The notes under the pieces were generated by a model. It was not told the DNA's origin. It did not search any database and worked only from the letters and a program-made list of their open reading frames with translations. From JBCBGF01 sp038526915 (lineage in GTDB: Bacteria; Pseudomonadota; Alphaproteobacteria; Rhodobacterales; Rhodobacteraceae): a DNA stretch of 64,000 nt. Position numbers and translations under genes: made by a program. Shown in pieces: positions 37,353 to 45,378 of the stretch. Each line of letters begins with the position of its first letter. The first letter of the stretch is position 1. The stretch is taken from NCBI GenBank assembly GCA_038526915.1, contig JBCBGF010000006.1:124001-188000 (forward strand), in the 5' to 3' direction.

Positions 37353-37792
37353 CACCGCCCGAGGATCCGGCCGCGCCCGACCATATCGGCCTGAACCTCG
37401 TGCGCGCGGCCGAGGCGTGGGAGAAGGACTTTAACGCCCGGATGGTCGCGGCGGGGCACACCGTCTTTGCGGACGCCCGGTCCCGCGTTATCCGCTATAT
37501 CGGATGGGCCGGTATTGATCAGGCGCGCCTTGCAGGGCTGTCGGGGATGACTAAACAGGCGGTGAATGTGCATCTGGATGGGCTGGAGGCGGCGGGCCTT
37601 GTTGCGCGCGTGGCCTCGCCCAGCGATGCCCGTCAAAAGCGCGTGGTCTTTACCGAGGCAGGTCTTGCCATGTTGGCCGATGCCGACCGGATCAAGGGCG
37701 AGGTCGAGGCCGACTATGTGCGCCGCATCGGAAGCAAGCCGTTCGCCGACTTGCGGAATGCGCTGCGGGCGCTGGTGGCGGATCATCAATGA
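37349..37792 (+). CDS. MarR-family transcriptional regulator
   Basis: A 147-residue winged-helix protein starting at GTG inside the SDR stop. The recognition region is QARLAGLSGMTKQAVNVHLDGLEAAGLV, followed by the wing SPSDARQKRVVFTEAG. Dimer helices flank it. Two near-identical 17-bp palindromes begin at its own stop codon and continue before the methyltransferase gene, making these its probable operators. By analogy with MarR it should repress and respond to a small ligand. Confidence 0.88.
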   Translation: MTPPEDPAAPDHIGLNLVRAAEAWEKDFNARMVAAGHTVFADARSRVIRYIGWAGIDQARLAGLSGMTKQAVNVHLDGLEAAGLVARVASPSDARQKRVVFTEAGLAMLADADRIKGEVEADYVRRIGSKPFADLRNALRALVADHQ

Positions 37793-37800
37793 AATTGACG
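37784..37800. promoter_or_regulatory. MarR-type operator 1 (imperfect palindrome)
   Basis: CATCAATGAAATTGACG matches operator 2 at 15 of 17 positions. It overlaps the stop codon of the marR gene and is centred 37 bp from operator 2. Confidence 0.6.
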
Positions 37801-37820
37801 ACCTCTCCTGCATGCGGTAT

Positions 37821-37837
37821 CGTCAATTAAATTGACG
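37821..37837. promoter_or_regulatory. MarR-type operator 2 (perfect palindrome)
   Basis: CGTCAATTAAATTGACG is a perfect 17-bp palindrome with a central A, 14 bp before the ATG of the methyltransferase gene. A/T core, length and symmetry suit a MarR dimer. Its position would block transcription or translation initiation of the downstream gene. Confidence 0.7.
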
Positions 37838-37851
37838 AAAGCCCTTTGCCC

Positions 37852-38490
37852 ATGCCGAGCCTCATCCGCCAGACACCTCACCGCGACACCGAGGCGCTTT
37901 ATGCCGCCATGGCCGGAACCTGGCATTCCACAGTGCAGAGGCTTGGCTATGGCGCGGCCTACCGCCAGTTCTTTGCGGCGTGCGGGCCAGCGTCCCATAG
38001 CGTCATCGCCGATCTGGGCACCGGGTCGGGGGCGTTTGTTGAGGCCTATCTCGACACCTGCGCCGACGGGCCCGCGCGTTGCACTCTGGTCGATACCTCG
38101 CCAGCGATGCTGGAGGTCGCGGTTCGGACGGTCGGCAGGCATGGTGTGGCGACGGACAGCGTCTGCGCGGGAGTCGGAGGGGAGGTGTTACCGCCCAACA
38201 CATGTGACGCGGTTCTTGCTGCGCATGTGATCGAACACCTTCCTGATCCGGTTGCGGCGTTGGAGTGGTGCCGTTCGCGGCTTGTCGTGGGTGGTGCGCT
38301 TTATCTGGCGATCAGCCGCCCGCATTGGTGCACGGCGCTATTGCGTTGGAAATGGGGGCATCGCGCCTATCGCCCGGCGGATGTGGTGGATCTGCTCGCG
38401 CAAGCGGGCTTTTCCGACATTCGCCACATCCCGTTCCGCCACGGCCCGCCCAGCCGCACGAGTGCTGCATATCTCGCCACCGCGCGCTGA
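37852..38490 (+). CDS. Class I SAM-dependent methyltransferase
   Basis: A 212-residue methyltransferase. The SAM motif I is VIADLGTGSGAFVEAYL, with LVDTSPAMLEVA as motif II and DAVLAAHVIEHLPDPVAALEWCRSRLVVGGALYLAISRPHW as motifs III-IV. This is a Methyltransf_11-type fold with unknown substrate. It follows the two palindromic operators and is the likely target of the MarR regulator. The start at 37852 is used; TTG at 37846 is in frame. Confidence 0.85.
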   Translation: MPSLIRQTPHRDTEALYAAMAGTWHSTVQRLGYGAAYRQFFAACGPASHSVIADLGTGSGAFVEAYLDTCADGPARCTLVDTSPAMLEVAVRTVGRHGVATDSVCAGVGGEVLPPNTCDAVLAAHVIEHLPDPVAALEWCRSRLVVGGALYLAISRPHWCTALLRWKWGHRAYRPADVVDLLAQAGFSDIRHIPFRHGPPSRTSAAYLATAR

Positions 38491-38554
38491 GCGCTGCTTG
38501 CCGCGCCCCGCAGGCTGAAATAGGAAGGTCGTGCAAGCGAGCGGGGCCCTGTAC

Positions 38555-39340
38555 ATGCGTATTCTGATCACCAATGACGACGGCATCAACGCGCCGGGTC
38601 TGAAGGTCATGGAAGCCATCGCCTCTGAGATCGCCGGCCCGGACGGTGAGGTCTGGATCGTGGCGCCTGCGTTTGAACAATCCGGCGTTGGGCACTGCAT
38701 CAGCTATACCCATCCGACCATGCTGGCCGAGCTGGGTGCGCGCCGGTTTGCGGCCGAAGGCACGCCCGCGGATTGCGTGCTTGCAGCGCTGTCCCACGTG
38801 ATGAAGGACGCGCCGCCCGACTTGGTATTGTCTGGCGTCAATCGGGGCAACAACGCCGCTGAGAATGTCTTGTATTCCGGCACGATAGGCGCGGCTATGG
38901 AGGCAGCACTTCAGGGCCTGCCTGCGATCGCCCTCAGCCAGTTCTACGGCCCCGAAAACGTGGATCTGGAAGACCCGTTTGAAGCGGCGGTGGCCACCGG
39001 CGCAGACACGGTGCGCAAGCTTCTGGACCACGCGCTGTGGGACGATGCCGATTATCGCCTGTTCTACAACGTGAACTTCCCGCCGCTGCCGGCAGGCGCG
39101 GTCAAGGGGGTGCGGGTGACGACGCAGGGGTTCCGCCGGAACACAAAATTCGGCATGGAGCCGCATGTGTCGCCATCGGGCCGGATGTTCATGTGGTTGA
39201 CCGGCGGTCCGCAGCACGAAGATACCGGTCCGGGCACGGATGTGACCGCCAATGTTGAAGGCTTTGTCTCGGTCACACCACTGCGGGCAGATCTGACCGC
39301 TTACGACGCCATAGCACAGCTTAAAGACCAGCTCGAATGA
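38555..39340 (+). CDS. surE: 5'/3'-Nucleotidase SurE
   Basis: A 261-residue survival protein E. The metal site begins MRILITNDDGINAPG (Asn-Asp-Asp-Gly), with WIVAPAFEQSGVGHCIS, the SGVNRGNN motif and VLYSGTIGAAMEA following. It dephosphorylates nucleoside monophosphates and short polyphosphate. It overlaps pcm by 4 bp, and nlpD follows, the same surE-pcm-nlpD order as in many proteobacteria. Confidence 0.97.
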   Translation: MRILITNDDGINAPGLKVMEAIASEIAGPDGEVWIVAPAFEQSGVGHCISYTHPTMLAELGARRFAAEGTPADCVLAALSHVMKDAPPDLVLSGVNRGNNAAENVLYSGTIGAAMEAALQGLPAIALSQFYGPENVDLEDPFEAAVATGADTVRKLLDHALWDDADYRLFYNVNFPPLPAGAVKGVRVTTQGFRRNTKFGMEPHVSPSGRMFMWLTGGPQHEDTGPGTDVTANVEGFVSVTPLRADLTAYDAIAQLKDQLE

Positions 39341-39981
39341 CGTCCGAAGACGCAGAGCGCACGATGGCATTCCTCTTTGCCCTGCGCTCACGCGGGGTGC
39401 GGGACACACGCGTTCTGGAAGCGATGGAGAAGGTGGATCGCGGTCTGTTTGTCACGGGCGTATTCTCGGACCGGGCTTATGAGGACATGCCGCTGCCGAT
39501 CTCCTGCGGGCAGACGATCAGCCAGCCATCGATTGTGGGCTTGATGACCCAGGCCCTGAACGTCCAGCCGCGCGACAAGGTGTTGGAGATCGGGACAGGC
39601 TCTGGCTATCAGGCGGCGGTGCTCAGCCATCTGGCGCGGCGGGTCTACACGGTTGAGCGGCATCAAAGGCTGGCCCGCGCGGCGCAGGCGCTGTTCACGC
39701 GTGAAGGGTTCAACAACATCACCTGTGTGGCCGCCGATGGCAGTCGAGGCTATCCCGAACAGGCCCCCTTTGATCGCATCCTCGTGACGGCGGCGGCGGA
39801 TGATCCGCCCGGTCCGCTCTTGGCGGAGTTGCGCGAAGGCGGTATCATGGTGCTGCCGGTGGGGCAGTCGGACGCGGTGCAGCAGCTGATCAAGGTGACG
39901 CGCACCGAGACGGGCTTTGACTATGAAGAGCTGTTGCCGGTGCGGTTCGTTCCCCTTGTGGAGGGGATGAGCCAGGAGTAG
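39337..39981 (+). CDS. pcm: Protein-L-isoaspartate O-methyltransferase
   Basis: A 214-residue repair enzyme that methylates isoaspartyl residues in damaged proteins with SAM. Signatures are the YEDMPLPISCGQTISQPSIVGLMTQAL substrate loop, LEIGTGSGYQAAVLSHLA (SAM site), YTVERHQRLARAA, and the FDRILVTAAADDPPGPLLAEL strand. The length is as expected. The start overlaps the surE stop (ATGA). Confidence 0.97.
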   Translation: MTSEDAERTMAFLFALRSRGVRDTRVLEAMEKVDRGLFVTGVFSDRAYEDMPLPISCGQTISQPSIVGLMTQALNVQPRDKVLEIGTGSGYQAAVLSHLARRVYTVERHQRLARAAQALFTREGFNNITCVAADGSRGYPEQAPFDRILVTAAADDPPGPLLAELREGGIMVLPVGQSDAVQQLIKVTRTETGFDYEELLPVRFVPLVEGMSQE

Positions 39982-40035
39982 ACGCGTGAATGTGGCAGAG
40001 CCCGCGACAGACGGGCCGCGATTGAGGGTTGAGCG

Positions 40036-41199
40036 ATGGGAAATCCGAAAATGACCACCCGCAATGGTGTGGCCCTGTTGGCCGTATTGGCGGTTGCAGG
40101 CTGTGCGGATGGGTTCGATCTGGACCTGCGCAGCATTGGGGACGGGTTTGATACGTCCGAGTCTGTGCAACAGGTGTCGGCACCGCGACCGCAGCCTGAC
40201 ACGCGCGGCGTGATCTCGTACCCCAACTACCAGGTGGCGCTGGCGCGGCGCGGGGATACGGTGGGCGATGTGGCGGCGCGGATCGGCCTCGATCCAGCTG
40301 AACTGGCGTCGTTCAACGGTGTCCGGGATGGCGTGCCGTTGCGCGAGGGGGAAATCCTGGCCCTGCCCAGCCGCGTGGCCGAACCGTCGCCCGCGACCGG
40401 CGCGATCGGAACCGGGCCCATCATGCCAGCGGGCACGATCGACGTCTCAACCGTGGCCGGCAACGCGATTGACCGTGCCGGGGGGCAGGTCGCCTCGGCC
40501 GCGCCGGTTATTCCGGGACAGCAGACCGGGGCCGAGCCGGTGCGCCACCAGGTGCAGCCGGGCGAGACGGCGTTTTCCATCGCGCGGATCTACAATGTGA
40601 CGCCACGGGCCCTGGCGGATTGGAATGCGCTGGGCCCGGATTTAGATGTGCGTGCCGGCCAATATCTGTTGATCCCCGTCGCTCTTGATCCGCCGCCCGC
40701 AGCGAGCCCCGTACCCCCAGGCCGGGGAAGCGTGGCGCCCGCACCGCCGAGTGCCGCAACGCCCCTACCGGCTGTGGACGCAACGCCGGAGCCCGCACCG
40801 ACACCTGAATCGCCGCAGATGGCCGAAGAGGCGACGGAAGCATCCGATACCGGTCGGCTGTTGATGCCGGTGGCAGGCAGCGTGATACGGCCCTATGAGG
40901 CGGGAAGCAATGACGGGATCGGAATTGCGGCGGCGGCGGGCACGACAGTGCGCGCGGCGGACGCGGGGACGGTGGCAGCGATCACGCAGGACACCGATCA
41001 GGTGCCGATCATCGTGGTGCGCCATGCCAACAACCTGCTGACGGTTTATGCGGGCGTCGATGCGATCACCGTTGAGAAGGGCGATACGGTCGGCCGGGGC
41101 GACAAGATCGCCGAGGTACGCGATGGCAGCCCGAGCTTCGTACATTTCGAAGTGCGCGAAGGCTTTGACAGCGTCGATCCGATGCCGTTTCTGAACTAG
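40036..41199 (+). CDS. nlpD: NlpD-like lipoprotein: LysM domains and degenerate M23 (LytM) domain
   Basis: A 387-residue lipoprotein. The lipobox LAVAGC puts the acylated Cys at residue 23. Two LysM motifs follow (~60-115 and ~170-215: HQVQPGETAFSIARIYNVTPRALADWNAL), then a Pro-rich linker and a C-terminal LytM/M23 fold (~275-387). In that fold GIGIAAAAGTTVRAADAG and VRHANNLLTVYAGVD lack the usual zinc-ligand His/Asp, as in NlpD/EnvC activators. It probably activates an amidase during cell separation. Its TAG stop lies inside the CTAG edge of the inverted-repeat element at 41196. Confidence 0.88.
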   Translation: MGNPKMTTRNGVALLAVLAVAGCADGFDLDLRSIGDGFDTSESVQQVSAPRPQPDTRGVISYPNYQVALARRGDTVGDVAARIGLDPAELASFNGVRDGVPLREGEILALPSRVAEPSPATGAIGTGPIMPAGTIDVSTVAGNAIDRAGGQVASAAPVIPGQQTGAEPVRHQVQPGETAFSIARIYNVTPRALADWNALGPDLDVRAGQYLLIPVALDPPPAASPVPPGRGSVAPAPPSAATPLPAVDATPEPAPTPESPQMAEEATEASDTGRLLMPVAGSVIRPYEAGSNDGIGIAAAAGTTVRAADAGTVAAITQDTDQVPIIVVRHANNLLTVYAGVDAITVEKGDTVGRGDKIAEVRDGSPSFVHFEVREGFDSVDPMPFLN

Positions 41200-41465
41200 G
41201 GTCAGGACCCATTACTCCTACCCCCTCAATGCGTCAGATTTTGTGTCTGACCAAGCTCAGAGCCGCAGGAATAGTGTTTCTATTTCAAGGCTTTGAGCTG
41301 CCGTCAGGCGCAAAATCCGACGCACCCTTCGGGCACCGAGAAATGCACGATCTCAGCGGCGTGCTTTTCTCGACATGACAGCCAGTCGTGCCTTTGAAAA
41401 GCAAACCTCTGATCTCGCGCATTTTTCGGTGTTGAGGGGGTAGGATCTATGGGTCCTGACCCTAG
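41196..41465. repeat. 270-bp MITE-like element with 34-bp terminal inverted repeats
   Basis: The left end (41196-41229) and the right end (41432-41465, reverse complement) match at 31 of 34 positions, beginning CTAGGGTCAGGACCCAT and continuing TCCTACCCCCTCAA. Inside, 41230-41251 and 41303-41324 form a second inverted repeat (22 bp, 3 mismatches). CTAG at both outer edges may be a 4-bp target duplication of an IS5-like transposase. No coding capacity. It overlaps the nlpD stop and lies 10 bp before the DMT gene. Confidence 0.82.
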
Positions 41466-41475
41466 GCTTGCGTCC

Positions 41476-42330
41476 ATGCGCCTGATCGCTTTGACGGCGC
41501 TGACAATGGTGGCTTTTGCGGCGAACTCAATCCTGAACCGGGTTGCGCTGGCCGATGGCTGGGCGGGGCCGTCTGACTTTGCTACCTTGCGACTTCTGAG
41601 CGGGGCTTTGGCGCTAGTGGCCCTTGTCTATCTGCGCGGTGGCCGGGTGCTATGGGAGATGGCGGGGCGACCTGCTGGGGCGGCGGCACTCCTCGTCTAT
41701 ATCCTTGGGTTTTCCTTTGCTTACGTGACGCTGGATACCGGCGTCGGGGCGTTGATCTTGTTCGGTGGCGTGCAGGTGACGATGTTTGCAGGCGCGCTGA
41801 TCGGGGGCGAACGGCCGAGTGCGCAGCGTTGGCTTGGGGCGGTGGTCGCGTTGGCGGGGCTTGTCGCGCTGTGCTGGCCCGCTGGCGCGGTGAGACCAGA
41901 GCCGACGGGGGTCGCTTTGATGGCGGCGGCGGCGGTGGGCTGGGGCGTCTATTCCCTGCTTGGCCGGGGAAGCAAAGCGCCCCTCCCTGCAACGGCGGCC
42001 AATTTCGCGATTGCGGCGCCGGTGGGTGCTTTGGTTTGGCTGGTGGTACCTGAGGCGTTGCCGATGACGTGGCAGGGGGCTGCGTTGGCCGTGACGTCGG
42101 GCGTTGTGACCTCGGGCATGGGCTATGCGCTGTGGTACGCGGTGCTGCCTCGGTTGGAGGCATCCGCGGCGGCTTTGGCGCAGCTCACCGTGCCAGTCAT
42201 TGCTGCGGCTGGTGGCGCGGTGTTTTTGGGCGAGGTTTTGGGCCTGCGCGCGGTAGTGGCCGGGATGTTGGTGCTGGCAGGCGTGGCTATTGGCTCTAGC
42301 GCAAGACCGGTTCCAACGGGTCGTAGGTGA
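41476..42330 (+). CDS. EamA/DMT-family transporter
   Basis: A 284-residue membrane protein with ten predicted helices in two EamA halves (LTALTMVAFAANSILNRVAL at the start; VALMAAAAVGWGVYSLLGRGSK at the start of the second). DMT/EamA transporters export metabolites such as amino acids. The start at 41476 is just outside the inverted-repeat element; a longer frame from 41449 would begin inside that element and is not believed. The 3' end overlaps the 3' end of the NUDIX gene by 35 bp. Confidence 0.88.
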   Translation: MRLIALTALTMVAFAANSILNRVALADGWAGPSDFATLRLLSGALALVALVYLRGGRVLWEMAGRPAGAAALLVYILGFSFAYVTLDTGVGALILFGGVQVTMFAGALIGGERPSAQRWLGAVVALAGLVALCWPAGAVRPEPTGVALMAAAAVGWGVYSLLGRGSKAPLPATAANFAIAAPVGALVWLVVPEALPMTWQGAALAVTSGVVTSGMGYALWYAVLPRLEASAAALAQLTVPVIAAAGGAVFLGEVLGLRAVVAGMLVLAGVAIGSSARPVPTGRR

Positions 42331-42742
42331 TGCCGCCGGTGCCCCAGGCGACATCGGCCAGGCTGTCGGGTTTCACCATGAGCGTTGCCATCTCATCGCG
42401 GGTGACAAAGCGGCGGTCGTGGACGACGCCGTCGACGTCTTGCCAAGTGCTGTCGAGTTGACCGGCCAGGATCTCGCATCGGAAGTAGATGTCGATCTGG
42501 TGGAAGGTGCTGCGCGGGTCGTGGAATTCATTGACCAGGACAACGTCGCCCACCTCCACCGTCAGCCCGGTTTCTTCGTGGATTTCGCGGATCAGGTTTT
42601 CGGGCAGGGATTGTCCAGGTTCGACGCCGCCGCCGGGGGCACAGAGGAGCTTGCTTTGATTGCCGGGCCAGGCGTTGACCAAGAGCAGGCGGTCGTCAGC
42701 CATCACGATACCGCGGACGGCGATGCGGGGGCGGGCGGTCAT
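42296..42742 (-). CDS. NUDIX hydrolase downstream of purK
   Basis: A 148-residue NUDIX protein. The Nudix box GGGVEPGQSLPENLIREIHEETGL is complete, with REIHEETGL carrying the metal-binding glutamates. A C-terminal extension holds TWQDVDGVVHDRRFVTRDEM. It overlaps purK by 4 bp (ATGA), so it is made with purEK; sanitation or hydrolysis of a nucleotide or ADP-ribose derivative is plausible. The substrate is unknown. Confidence 0.87.
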   Translation of the reverse strand: MTARPRIAVRGIVMADDRLLLVNAWPGNQSKLLCAPGGGVEPGQSLPENLIREIHEETGLTVEVGDVVLVNEFHDPRSTFHQIDIYFRCEILAGQLDSTWQDVDGVVHDRRFVTRDEMATLMVKPDSLADVAWGTGGITYDPLEPVLR

Positions 42743-43809
42743 GCGGGGCCCAGCACGCGGTTGACGTGGCCCATCTTGCGGCCCGGGCGGGCCTCCGCCT
42801 TGCCGTAGAGGTGGATGGCCGCGCCGGTTTGGGCAATCTCGGGCACGCGCAGGATGTCGTCGCCGATGAGGTTTTCCATTTCCACGTCCGAGTGGCGGCT
42901 GCCGTCGCCCAGGGGCCAGCCCGCCACGGCGCGGATGTGCTGTTCGAACTGGTCGATGGTGCAACCGTTCTGTGTCCAGTGGCCGGAGTTGTGCACGCGC
43001 GGGGCAAACTCGTTGACGATGAGGCCGGTGGGCGTGACGAAGAGTTCGACGCCGATCACGCCCACATAATCGAGCGCGTTCAGTATCTTGGCGGCAATCA
43101 GCACCGCGTCGGATTTCTGCGCGGCCGTCAGGCGGGCGGGAACGCGGGTGGTGCGCAGGATGCCCGCGTCGTGGACGTTTTCGCCCGGATCGAAGACCGC
43201 GATCTGGCCGTCCTGGCCCCGCGCGGCGATGACGGAGACCTCGTGGGAGAAGTCGACGAAGCCTTCAAGGATCGCGGGTGCCCCGGCCATGTCGGCCAGC
43301 GCCTGATCCGCGTCGCTTGGCGCCATGATCCGCGCCTGCCCCTTGCCGTCATAGCCGAAGCGGCGGGTTTTCAGGATGGCGGGGGTGCCGACGGTGGCGA
43401 TGGCGGCGGCCAGGCTGGCCGCATCGTCCACTGTCGCGAACGGTGCCGTCGCAAGCCCAGCGTCCTGCAAAAACGTCTTCTCGGTCAGGCGGTCTTGGCT
43501 GGTGGCCAGTGCACTACGACCGGGGCGGATCGGGACATGCGCTTCGATCAGGTCGAGCGCGGCGGTGGGCACGTTCTCGAACTCATAGGTGACCACATCG
43601 ACGCTGGCGGCAAAGCGGGCGAGGGCGTCGTGATCGTCGTAGGGGGCGGTCGTTACCGTTTCGGCGACTTGGCCAGCGGGGGGATGCGCGCCGGGCTCAA
43701 AGATGTGGCAGCGCAGGCCCAGCCTTGCGGCGGCGACCGACAGCATCCGGCCCAACTGCCCGCCGCCCAGGATCCCGATCACCGCGCCGGGGGGCAGGGC
43801 GTCAGGCAT
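42739..43809 (-). CDS. purK: N5-carboxyaminoimidazole ribonucleotide synthetase
   Basis: A 356-residue ATP-grasp enzyme. It carboxylates AIR to N5-CAIR with ATP and bicarbonate. The N-terminal VIGILGGGQLGRMLSVAA, ILKTRRFGYDGKGQARI, ILEGFVDFSHEVSVIAAR and the metal-binding GVELFVTPTGLIVNEFAPRVHNSGHWT are diagnostic. Its start overlaps the purE stop by 8 bp, a common purEK arrangement. Confidence 0.97.
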   Translation of the reverse strand: MPDALPPGAVIGILGGGQLGRMLSVAAARLGLRCHIFEPGAHPPAGQVAETVTTAPYDDHDALARFAASVDVVTYEFENVPTAALDLIEAHVPIRPGRSALATSQDRLTEKTFLQDAGLATAPFATVDDAASLAAAIATVGTPAILKTRRFGYDGKGQARIMAPSDADQALADMAGAPAILEGFVDFSHEVSVIAARGQDGQIAVFDPGENVHDAGILRTTRVPARLTAAQKSDAVLIAAKILNALDYVGVIGVELFVTPTGLIVNEFAPRVHNSGHWTQNGCTIDQFEQHIRAVAGWPLGDGSRHSDVEMENLIGDDILRVPEIAQTGAAIHLYGKAEARPGRKMGHVNRVLGPA

Positions 43810-44287
43810 CGGTGGGGGCGTCCGGGATGCTGGCCGACAGATCCGCGCGCCATTGGTCGAGGCGTTGTGAGAGACCTGGGTCGCTGAGCGCGAGGATCCC
43901 TGCCGCCATCAACCCCGCATTGGCCGCGCCCGCCGCGCCGATCGCCATGGTGGCCACGGGAAAGCCGCGCGGCATCTGGACGATGGAATAGAGGCTGTCC
44001 TGGCCACCGAGGGCCTTGGTCTGAACCGGCACGCCGATGACGGGCAGACGGGTTTTCGATGCCATCATCCCCGGCAGGTGCGCGGCCCCACCGGCACCAG
44101 CGATGATGACCTTAAGCCCCCGCGACACGGCGGTTTTGCCATAGTCCCACAAACGGTCGGGGGTGCGATGGGCCGACACGATGCGGACCTCATGCGCCAC
44201 TTCAAGCTCGTCGAGTATCCGGGCCGCTTCGCTCATGGTTTGCCAATCGGATTGGCTGCCCATGATGATGCCGACATCTGCTGCCAT
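43802..44287 (-). CDS. purE: N5-carboxyaminoimidazole ribonucleotide mutase
   Basis: A 161-residue class I PurE. It moves the carboxyl group of N5-CAIR to give CAIR. The motifs GIIMGSQSDWQTM, VRIVSAHRTPDRLWDYGK, IIAGAGGAAHLPGMMAS, and LPVIGVPVQTKALGGQDSLYSIVQMP are all present. It overlaps purK by 8 bp and follows the DUF465 gene by 63 bp. Confidence 0.97.
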   Translation of the reverse strand: MAADVGIIMGSQSDWQTMSEAARILDELEVAHEVRIVSAHRTPDRLWDYGKTAVSRGLKVIIAGAGGAAHLPGMMASKTRLPVIGVPVQTKALGGQDSLYSIVQMPRGFPVATMAIGAAGAANAGLMAAGILALSDPGLSQRLDQWRADLSASIPDAPTDA

Positions 44288-44350
44288 GGCTGTGTGATCC
44301 CCTGTGCGTCCCGCCGTTTAAGAGCGGCGCACTATAGCCAGCTTGGCCCG

Positions 44351-44569
44351 TCAGGCAATGATATCCGGGGTGAGCCGATCCTCGATCATCGCAATCCGGT
44401 CCTTCAAGCCCAGCTTTTGCTTTTTCAACCGGCGCAGGGTCAGGGCATCTGCCGTTCCCTTGGCCTCAAGCGCGCTGATCGCCTCGTCCAGATCGCGATG
44501 TTCGCGGCGCAACACCTCGAGCTTCATGCGAAGCACCTCTTCGGTCATCATTTCGCTGGCGATGTTCAT
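44351..44569 (-). CDS. DUF465 (YdcH-like) small coiled-coil protein
   Basis: A 72-residue protein. It is helical throughout, with the pattern LRREHRDLDEAISALEAKGTADALTLRRLKKQKLGLKDRIAMIEDRL, typical for YdcH/DUF465 proteins of ~70 residues. The function of the family is unknown. It is upstream of purEK in the same direction. MNIASEMM and MMTEEV give alternative start codons. Confidence 0.88.
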   Translation of the reverse strand: MNIASEMMTEEVLRMKLEVLRREHRDLDEAISALEAKGTADALTLRRLKKQKLGLKDRIAMIEDRLTPDIIA

Positions 44570-44638
44570 GCGGGCGACTCACTGTTCACTGGCCCGCTCA
44601 AGATAGGGACTATCGGCACGTATTCCAAATCCTGAAAC

Positions 44639-44667
44639 CTTGCAGGCGCTTGATCCGCCACCCATAT
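44639..44667 (+). promoter_or_regulatory. Candidate RpoH (sigma-32) promoter of the hsp20 gene
   Basis: CTTG at 44639-44642 and CCCATAT at 44661-44667 are separated by 18 bp, close to the alphaproteobacterial heat-shock consensus (CTTG, 17-18 bp, CyTATnT). It lies 60 bp before the ATG of the Hsp20 gene. Confidence 0.6.
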
Positions 44668-44726
44668 ATCAGGAAATGGTTGCCAGAATGGGGCCATTGC
44701 CGACTGTCGCTTGCAAAGGACGTGTC

Positions 44727-45143
44727 ATGACGAAACTGACCCTTGGATCGCATCCCTTTTTGTTGGGGTTCGAACAGCTTGAACGCCTGGTGGAACGCAC
44801 CGCCAAGAGCGAAGGCAACGGGTATCCGCCCTACAACATCGAACAGACGAGCGAGACGAGTTATCGTATCACCCTGGCCGTGGCTGGGTTTTCCGATGAG
44901 GATCTGTCGATAACCATTGAAGATCAACAGCTTGTAGTGCGCGGGCGGCAAGCCGATGACAGCGCAGAGCGGGTGTTTTTGCATCGCGGTATTGCCGCGC
45001 GGCAATTTCAACGTAGCTTTGTCCTAGCGGACGGCGTCGAAGTTGCCGGCGCGCGGACCGAGAACGGTCTTTTGCACGTGGATCTGCACCGAGCTGAGCC
45101 GGAGCGAGTGGTGCAAACCATTGAAATCAACAAGAAGGGGTGA
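44727..45143 (+). CDS. Small heat shock protein Hsp20 (IbpA-like)
   Basis: A 138-residue alpha-crystallin-type chaperone. The N-terminal LGSHPFLLGFEQLERLVERT leads into the crystallin domain YPPYNIEQTSETSYRITLAVAGFSDEDLSITIEDQQLVVRG; FLHRGIAARQFQRSFVLADGVEV and ENGLLHVDLHRAEPERV then complete it. It holds unfolding proteins under heat. The start at 44727 has AAAGGA at 44715-44720. The RpoH-like promoter at 44639 agrees with stress control. A DUF1150 gene follows by 4 bp. Confidence 0.95.
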   Translation: MTKLTLGSHPFLLGFEQLERLVERTAKSEGNGYPPYNIEQTSETSYRITLAVAGFSDEDLSITIEDQQLVVRGRQADDSAERVFLHRGIAARQFQRSFVLADGVEVAGARTENGLLHVDLHRAEPERVVQTIEINKKG

Positions 45144-45147
45144 GCAG

Positions 45148-45375
45148 ATGAATACGCCGTATACCTTTGATGCCAAAGACCGTGACCGCATCGTGTATGT
45201 GCGCCCCGTCGCCGTGGCCGAACTGCCGCGCGAGGTGCGTGAACAGGCGATGGGCATGGACACGATCTATGCCGTCCACAACTCGGATGGGGAACGGCTC
45301 GCGCTGGTCAAGGACCGCGACATGGCGTTCTTTCTGGCGCGCGAGCACGACTACGCAGCCGTCAACGTCCACTGA
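45148..45375 (+). CDS. DUF1150 protein
   Basis: A 75-residue protein. The ending ALVKDRDMAFFLAREHDYAAVNVH and the start TFDAKDRDRIVYVRPVAVAELP match DUF1150, a small alphaproteobacterial family usually encoded next to Hsp20. GTGAGCAG precedes the ATG, and the gene is 4 bp after hsp20, so it shares heat-shock control. Function unknown; a chaperone partner role is inferred from the linkage. Confidence 0.87.
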   Translation: MNTPYTFDAKDRDRIVYVRPVAVAELPREVREQAMGMDTIYAVHNSDGERLALVKDRDMAFFLAREHDYAAVNVH

Positions 45376-45378
45376 AGC

